Shown here: one piece after another, positions 59,051-64,000 of the stretch
Layout: each line of letters begins with the position of its first letter
Numbering within the stretch: the first letter of the stretch is position 1
Position numbers and translations under genes: made by a program
Notes under the pieces: model-generated
Told to the model about the DNA's origin: nothing
Databases searched by the model: none
What the model saw: only the letters and a program-made list of their open reading frames with translations
Assembly (NCBI RefSeq): GCF_000758725.1
Contig: NZ_CP009428.1
Span: forward strand, 2,170,001-2,234,000
Reading direction: 5' to 3'
Origin: Paenibacillus odorifer
Lineage (GTDB): Bacteria; Bacillota; Bacilli; Paenibacillales; Paenibacillaceae
DNA: 64,000 nucleotides

Positions 59051-62000
59051 ATGAAAAATGACAACGGTAACAAATTTATTAATGGTAGTCTAATTGCGCA
59101 TTATAAGTTTGATAATCCAGAGGATGTAGGTCAAGATTTCTCGGGGAACGGCAATGATGGAACCGCTTCAGGTACGAAGCTGCCGGCTATTAAATCCGTA
59201 GCAGGTAGACAAGCTGTTTCGCTTGCTGGGGGAGAACATGGCACATCCTATATTTCATTACCTAACGATCTGCTTAAAGAGGTCAGTGACCATACAGGAA
59301 TTACGATTTCGACCTGGATGTATGTAAGCAAAGCTTCAAGCTTATGGGAAAGAATCTTTGATTTTGGTAAAGGTGAAACAGGACCTTATATTTTCGTAAC
59401 TCGCAATTTGCGGGGGACTTGTTTTGCAGGGGAAGACTTAATCGCAGATCCAGGGAAATCCTTTGCGACTGATGAATGGGTACATGTTTCCTTTGCAGTT
59501 ACAGGTACAGAAGGTGGAACACTAAGCAGTGCAGGTCCTGTGATGTATGTAAATGGTGAAGTAGTTGCGGATGGAATGATCAGCCAAACCTCGAGTGGCA
59601 CATATGCTAAGCTGCGTACATGGTTTGCTACTTTTGAAGATCAACAGAATTATAGCAATAATACAATCGGGAAATCCCAATACGCGGCAGATGTTGATTT
59701 TAGCGGCTATATTTCGGACTTCCGTGTATATAAAGCAGGCTTAACTCAAGATGAAGTGATTGAAATCATGTGCGAATCTTTGACGGATGAAGATATCGTA
59801 AAGCTTGCAAAAGATAAATACTTAACCTTCCCAAGCTCGATCATTACCAAAGATATTGAGTTGCCAGCTTCGCTGATGGGCGGAAAAGTTGACGTATCTT
59901 GGGTATCCAGCGATTCCAAAGTCATTTCTAATGAAGGTGTTGTGAATAAAGGAGTTCAATCTGCTCAAGGCGTAACGCTTACAGCGCTTTTGAAAAAAGG
60001 GGCTAGTACAGTAGAAAAGAGCTTCACGGTGTCTGTGCTTCCGGAAGATTTGCCACCATACACCTTAACTATTGATGGTAATCAGGAGATTTTGGATGTT
60101 AGCCAAATTCTATATGGTTTATTCTATGAGGACATTAACAACGCAGCAGACGGTGGGATCTATGCAGAGCTAGTGCAGAATCGCTCCTTCGAATCTTTTG
60201 CTTTTGACAGCTATTCGCATGTATGTGGTGTACATGGTGCTTCCACCGGAAGAAATTATACACCTCTTCACGCATGGTCTGGGGATACAGAGAAAATGAC
60301 TGTCCATAATACAGGCGGATTAAACGATTTCTTCGGCATCGAAGATAAAGATATGAATGCTCATTATGTGACGGTAGCGGATGGCGCGACTATTAATAAT
60401 AGAGGTTTTGCGGATTCCAATCAGCACTGCTCGATGTTTATTAAGGAAGATGCCAAGTACAACTTCACAATCTGGGCGAAGGCAGAAGCAGCAGGCACAA
60501 TTACCTTGCAATTGCTCGACAAAGACGGTAAAGCCATCAGCGATACTGCAGTTGTTGAAGTAAACGGTGACGGCAACTGGAAGAAGTATGGTGTCGATTC
60601 TAAGCTAGTATTAACAGGGTCTGAAACTGTGCTTGGTCAGCTGGCGTTAACCTTTAACGGTGAGATCTCCATTGATATGGTATCCTTAATTCCTGATGAC
60701 GTTTGGGGCGCTGGTGAAGAGGAACGTTCTGCTACAGCTCATGCTAACTATAAAGGAAATCCAAACTATAGATTAAGAAAAGACTTAGTGAATGCACTCG
60801 TTGATCTTCATCCTACATTCCTGCGTTTCCCTGGGGGTTGTATTTCTGAAGGTTCTCACATTTGGGAGAACGTGTACGATTGGAAAGAGTCCGTCAACGA
60901 TATCGAATTGCGCAAAGAGAACTATAACGTATGGGGCTACATGATGACCATGGGTCTTGGATATATGGAGTATTTCCAATTAGCCGAGGATTTGAACGCA
61001 ACACCACTTCCGGTTATGGCCTGCGGCGTACTCTGTCAAGCTCGTTCGGATTATGCGAATCCAGCTGGCGGTGCGTTAAGAGATTATTATGTGAAGAACT
61101 TTACGGATCTGATTGATTTTGCGATTAGCATGGATTTTGACAATAATGAGTGGGCTGCATTGCGTAAAAAGATGGGCCATGAAGCAGCGTTTGACCTGCG
61201 TTATTTGGGTGTGGGGAATGAAAACTGGGGTACAGAGTTTTTTGCCAACTTCGAATATTTTAAAACAGTGATTGATGAGTATATGGTGAAGAACTATCCT
61301 GATCATGAATTGACTATTCTCTCTACCGTGGGTGCACAGGCAGATGATGATGCTTACCAGCAAGGTTGGAAATTCCTAAGCGGAAATTTACAGGGCTCGG
61401 AAAAAATCAGCTTTACGGATGGTACATCGAGCATCGAAGAGACTGTTACCTGGTACGAAAAACAAAAGAACTACATGGATACCATTGCGGATGAGCATTA
61501 CTACCGTTCCAATGAGTATTTGTTAGAGAATGCTGATCGTTACAACTACTATTACAGAGCCTATAAGGAAGACGGCAGCTTGGATGAGGCTGAAACTTCA
61601 AAGGTTTTTGTGGGTGAATATGCTTCCACAGATAAAAACACATTGGCAGGAGCTGTTGCTGAGGCAGCGATTATGTCCAGCTTCGAGAATAACTCTGATG
61701 TGATTAGATTGGCGGCAACGGCACCATTGTTCAACAAGGTTCTGACAGATGGCACCTATAGATGGACACCGGATTGCATCTGGTTCGATGATGAGACCGT
61801 ATGGTACACACCGAACTATTATGTTCAGCAGCTGTATGCTAAATACCTGGGAACCAAAGTGGTTGGCACCTCATTTTCGACTTATCGCAACGGGGAGAAG
61901 GTAGACCTCATTCCTCATGGAGGAATTGAAGTGGCTGCCGGGAAATCAGCTGTGATCGTGAAACGGGTGAAAGTGACCTCGAATGTAGATGGCAGTGTTT

Positions 62001-62809
62001 GGTTGGATCAAGATTTCACGCAGCCGCTGAATGAAGCTTGGAAAGTGATTCCTGGCTCTGCCGGATATACGATTGATCCTTCCAAAGGTCTGGTATTGAA
62101 AGCGCAGAATGGCGGACTGAATGGATTGTATATCCTTAATGACGCGTGGACTAATTATAAAGTAGAGGTTGTAGCTGAAAAAGCTTCTGGCGAAGATGGC
62201 TTCTATGTAGGCGCAGGTCTGACAGAAATCTCACCGGAAAATAAAGATGTCATCGAATATGCGATTGGCTATAATGGTGATGCCACAGGAGTCAAGGTGT
62301 ACAAGCAAGGGATTGAGGCTTATACTCTGGGCGATTATTCCTCTAGTACCGCTGCTGGTAACCTGAGAGCCAGTTGCTATGAAGAGCTTGCGGATCATAC
62401 GGAATATACTATCACCGTTAATTATGGTGGAGCAGATGGCAAACATTTGATTTGCTCTTATACAGATGGCAAGGTAACAAGCAAAGTACTGGATTATAAG
62501 CTTGAGGCTTATAACAGAGAGGTATATAATTCCGTAACTAAAGATGATAAGCATCTTTATGTGAAGCTTGTAAATGCGGATGGTGTAGAAAAAGCAACGA
62601 AGCTTGATCTAAAAGGCTTAAAAGTAGCTGCTACTGGTAAACGGATTACCTTAACCGGAGACGCCTCGCTGGTTCACACACCTAATGTGAACAGAAAAAA
62701 TGATGAGAAGGTTACACCAGTCGAAACAGAAATCGTAATTGATAAAGACACGGCAGTTGTGAAGCTAGCTGCCAATTCCGTAAATGTGATTGTTCTGGAT
62801 CTGATTTAA
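59051..62809 (+). CDS. Large LamG/Ig-like/GH51 alpha-L-arabinofuranosidase
   Basis: 1252 residues. LamG-type lectin domain (about 10-240, with SLIAHYKFDNPEDVGQDFSG and GYISDFRVYKAGL), then an Ig-like bacterial domain (about 255-330). A GH51 module follows from about 340: QILYGLFYEDINNAADGGIYAE, a carbohydrate-binding-like insert (about 400-550), FLRFPGGC, acid/base Glu724 in VGNENWG and nucleophile Glu856 in VFVGEYAS. An extra beta-sandwich (about 977-1150) lies within the C-terminal region. It should release arabinose from arabinan or arabinoxylan. No signal peptide precedes the LamG domain, which is odd for a binding-module enzyme. AGGTGATA precedes the ATG. Confidence 0.9.
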   Translation: MKNDNGNKFINGSLIAHYKFDNPEDVGQDFSGNGNDGTASGTKLPAIKSVAGRQAVSLAGGEHGTSYISLPNDLLKEVSDHTGITISTWMYVSKASSLWERIFDFGKGETGPYIFVTRNLRGTCFAGEDLIADPGKSFATDEWVHVSFAVTGTEGGTLSSAGPVMYVNGEVVADGMISQTSSGTYAKLRTWFATFEDQQNYSNNTIGKSQYAADVDFSGYISDFRVYKAGLTQDEVIEIMCESLTDEDIVKLAKDKYLTFPSSIITKDIELPASLMGGKVDVSWVSSDSKVISNEGVVNKGVQSAQGVTLTALLKKGASTVEKSFTVSVLPEDLPPYTLTIDGNQEILDVSQILYGLFYEDINNAADGGIYAELVQNRSFESFAFDSYSHVCGVHGASTGRNYTPLHAWSGDTEKMTVHNTGGLNDFFGIEDKDMNAHYVTVADGATINNRGFADSNQHCSMFIKEDAKYNFTIWAKAEAAGTITLQLLDKDGKAISDTAVVEVNGDGNWKKYGVDSKLVLTGSETVLGQLALTFNGEISIDMVSLIPDDVWGAGEEERSATAHANYKGNPNYRLRKDLVNALVDLHPTFLRFPGGCISEGSHIWENVYDWKESVNDIELRKENYNVWGYMMTMGLGYMEYFQLAEDLNATPLPVMACGVLCQARSDYANPAGGALRDYYVKNFTDLIDFAISMDFDNNEWAALRKKMGHEAAFDLRYLGVGNENWGTEFFANFEYFKTVIDEYMVKNYPDHELTILSTVGAQADDDAYQQGWKFLSGNLQGSEKISFTDGTSSIEETVTWYEKQKNYMDTIADEHYYRSNEYLLENADRYNYYYRAYKEDGSLDEAETSKVFVGEYASTDKNTLAGAVAEAAIMSSFENNSDVIRLAATAPLFNKVLTDGTYRWTPDCIWFDDETVWYTPNYYVQQLYAKYLGTKVVGTSFSTYRNGEKVDLIPHGGIEVAAGKSAVIVKRVKVTSNVDGSVWLDQDFTQPLNEAWKVIPGSAGYTIDPSKGLVLKAQNGGLNGLYILNDAWTNYKVEVVAEKASGEDGFYVGAGLTEISPENKDVIEYAIGYNGDATGVKVYKQGIEAYTLGDYSSSTAAGNLRASCYEELADHTEYTITVNYGGADGKHLICSYTDGKVTSKVLDYKLEAYNREVYNSVTKDDKHLYVKLVNADGVEKATKLDLKGLKVAATGKRITLTGDASLVHTPNVNRKNDEKVTPVETEIVIDKDTAVVKLAANSVNVIVLDLI

Positions 62810-62826
62810 TAGAAAATATGCTTTCC

Positions 62827-62862
62827 AACACGCGCCGATCTTTTTGTTCGGCGCGTGTTGTT
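62827..62862 (+). terminator. Terminator after the GH51 gene
   Basis: AACACGCGCCGA (62827-62838) pairs exactly with TCGGCGCGTGTT (62848-62859). The loop is T-rich; the tail is GTTGTTT. Confidence 0.85.
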
Positions 62863-63070
62863 GTTTAACAAGCCTCTAAATCGGTTGATGATTATATAGA
62901 GAGAACTGTCCACTTGCTTGATGAATCTCAAAATCTATCTTACACTGGTGAAAGTACAATCACCGACTGACCCTCCAGCCCGCGATCCTCCCAGATGTTT
63001 TATCCACAGCTGCCCTTCATTACTCCAGAATACAGTGCATACCCTAGCCCCTAAAAAGGAGAACGATAAA

Positions 63071-63592
63071 ATGATGAAATCATTCAAAACGGACTGGAAA
63101 GCAAATCTGAAAAATCCTCAAACGATTATGGCCTTGTTTACTTATCGTTATGGAAATTGGGTGTATTATCGAGTGAAGAATGGCATCGTGCGAAAACCTT
63201 TGTGGCTTTTATATCGAATAATGGATGTGCTTTTTGTCCGTATTCTTGCAAATGGAGAGCTTCACGCTCAAGCTCAAATTGGTGACGCGCTTCATTTACC
63301 GCATGGTTTAAATGGGATTATCATTAGTCCTAAAGCGGTGCTTGGAAGCCATGCTACTATTTTTCATCAAGTGACGATTGGCGGGAGAAATAACTTAGGA
63401 GAGCCTGTGATTGGAGACAGAGCTTTTATTGGAGTAGGCTCCAAGATTCTTGGACCGGTTGTCATTGGTAACGATGTTAATATCGGGGCCATGTCTGTAG
63501 TGGTAAAGGATGTGCCGGATAATGCTTCGGCAGTAGGTATTCCTGCTAAAAATATATTGCGGAGTGAACCGAAACCAGAGAATACAAGATAA
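63071..63592 (+). CDS. Hexapeptide-repeat acyltransferase (serine acetyltransferase-like)
   Basis: 173 residues from ATG 63071 (AAAGGAGAA upstream). The frame open to 62918 has no binding site and is rich in Pro. An N-terminal helical part (FKTDWKANLKNPQTIMALFTYRYGNW) precedes a left-handed beta-helix with hexapeptide repeats: IGDALHLPHGLNGIIISPKAVLGSHATIFHQVTIGGRNN, PVIGDRAFIGVGSKILGPVVIGNDVNIGA. It ends VPDNASAVGIPAK, as in CysE-like O-acetyltransferases. The His in LHLPHG and in FHQVTIGG fit the catalytic sites. It could act on serine or on a surface sugar; context does not decide. Confidence 0.86.
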   Translation: MMKSFKTDWKANLKNPQTIMALFTYRYGNWVYYRVKNGIVRKPLWLLYRIMDVLFVRILANGELHAQAQIGDALHLPHGLNGIIISPKAVLGSHATIFHQVTIGGRNNLGEPVIGDRAFIGVGSKILGPVVIGNDVNIGAMSVVVKDVPDNASAVGIPAKNILRSEPKPENTR

Positions 63593-63707
63593 AGACGTTA
63601 GGTTCTAGTACATAGGGTACGCGTGCGCTTTATTTTAATATCTTACAGGGTATAATTAAAGCATCCAAGTAATCTTGTAATAACCTTCTAGAGATCGGAG
63701 TAATGAA

Positions 63708-64000
63708 ATGAAATATAGCAATTTAGAAGAGTGTGTTAATGATTTAGAGAAACACGGACATTTAGTTCGGATTCGTGAAGAAGTGGACCCTTATCTAGAG
63801 ATGGCGGCGATTCACCTAAAGGTTTATGAGGCTGGTGGACCCGCATTATTATTTGAGAATGTAAAAGGCTCGAAGTTTCGGGCCGTATCTAACCTTTTTG
63901 GAACGCTAGAGCGCAGTAAGTTTATCTTTCGGCGGACTTGGGACTCCACACATAACGTAATTGCCCTTCGCAACGATCCCGTAAAAGCACTCAAAAATCC
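63708..64000 (+). CDS. UbiD family decarboxylase, N-terminal part
   Basis: The window ends inside this gene; 97 residues are visible. The N-terminus reads KYSNLEECVNDLEKHGHLVRIREEVDPYLEMAAIHLKVYEAGGPALLFENVKGS, typical of the prenyl-FMN-dependent UbiD/aromatic-acid decarboxylase family. ATG 63708 follows CGGAG at 8 bases. Whether it is a menaquinone-type or phenolic acid decarboxylase cannot be told from this part. Confidence 0.85.
   Translation, partial: MKYSNLEECVNDLEKHGHLVRIREEVDPYLEMAAIHLKVYEAGGPALLFENVKGSKFRAVSNLFGTLERSKFIFRRTWDSTHNVIALRNDPVKALKN

Noticed and set aside
62918..63070. N-terminal extension of the acyltransferase
   Set aside because: Pro-rich, no binding site; AAAGGAGAA precedes ATG 63071.
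1..64000. CRISPR array, insertion sequence, prophage or integrase
   Set aside because: No regular spacer-repeat array, transposase, integrase or phage gene was seen on either strand.

Overview
The window comes from the chromosome of an endospore-forming Gram-positive bacterium, most probably a Paenibacillus. Three things support this. Protein sequences look like Paenibacillus/Bacillus homologues throughout. Sporulation genes are present (an alpha/beta small acid-soluble spore protein, ytvI, ytaF). The core gene order accA-pyk-fxsA-ytvI-citZ-icd-mdh ... phoR/phoP ... polA-mutM-ytaF-coaE ... nrdR follows the Bacillus subtilis backbone. Species-level placement is inference from reading, not from a search.

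Left half (1-33 kb), mostly housekeeping. It opens with the tail of accA and pyruvate kinase. Next come a glutamic peptidase, an MFS carrier, a thioesterase-fxsA pair and ytvI. The TCA unit citZ-icd-mdh has a cre-like site in front and an unusual SD-pairing element between citZ and icd. Relative to B. subtilis, extra genes sit between mdh and phoR/phoP: an AraC regulator divergent from a wall-anchored CE12 esterase, an SDR, a TPP-riboswitch operon tenI-thiS-thiG-thiH, a YfbR-like nucleotidase, a class I fumarase and a VOC protein. The phosphate regulon genes follow (phoR, phoP, pstB, phoU) with two PHO-box-like repeats. Then come the DNA repair/CoA block polA-mutM-ytaF-coaE-lytic transglycosylase, a spore protein, nrdR, and tRNA-Ala and tRNA-Lys.

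Right half (33-64 kb), accessory. This part is built of regulator-plus-target modules, often with a visible operator: MarR/SDR (two 14-bp palindromes), TetR/MFS (three sites), TetR/FMN-binding protein/flavodoxin (two matching 26-bp sites), and NamA/MarR. There is an XRE protein fused to a period-5 Gly/Ala repeat. A fructan module consists of a YesM-type kinase, a YesN-type regulator, a lone sugar-binding lipoprotein, levansucrase and levanase; it resembles LevQRST-type sensing. Further polysaccharide enzymes are a GH16-CBM13 beta-glucanase and a 1252-residue LamG-GH51 arabinofuranosidase. Other genes encode a GT8 glycosyltransferase, CoaA, a PAF-acetylhydrolase-like hydrolase, a SUFU-domain protein, VOC and GNAT proteins and a hexapeptide acyltransferase. 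The window ends inside a UbiD-family gene.

Two intergenic regions (about 34.93-35.15 kb and 49.25-49.43 kb) carry several copies, in both orientations, of a short CGGAC...CTTAT-type repeat that no gene explains. Together with a thrice-repeated terminator element, this is the main unexplained DNA-level structure. No insertion sequence, prophage or CRISPR array was seen.
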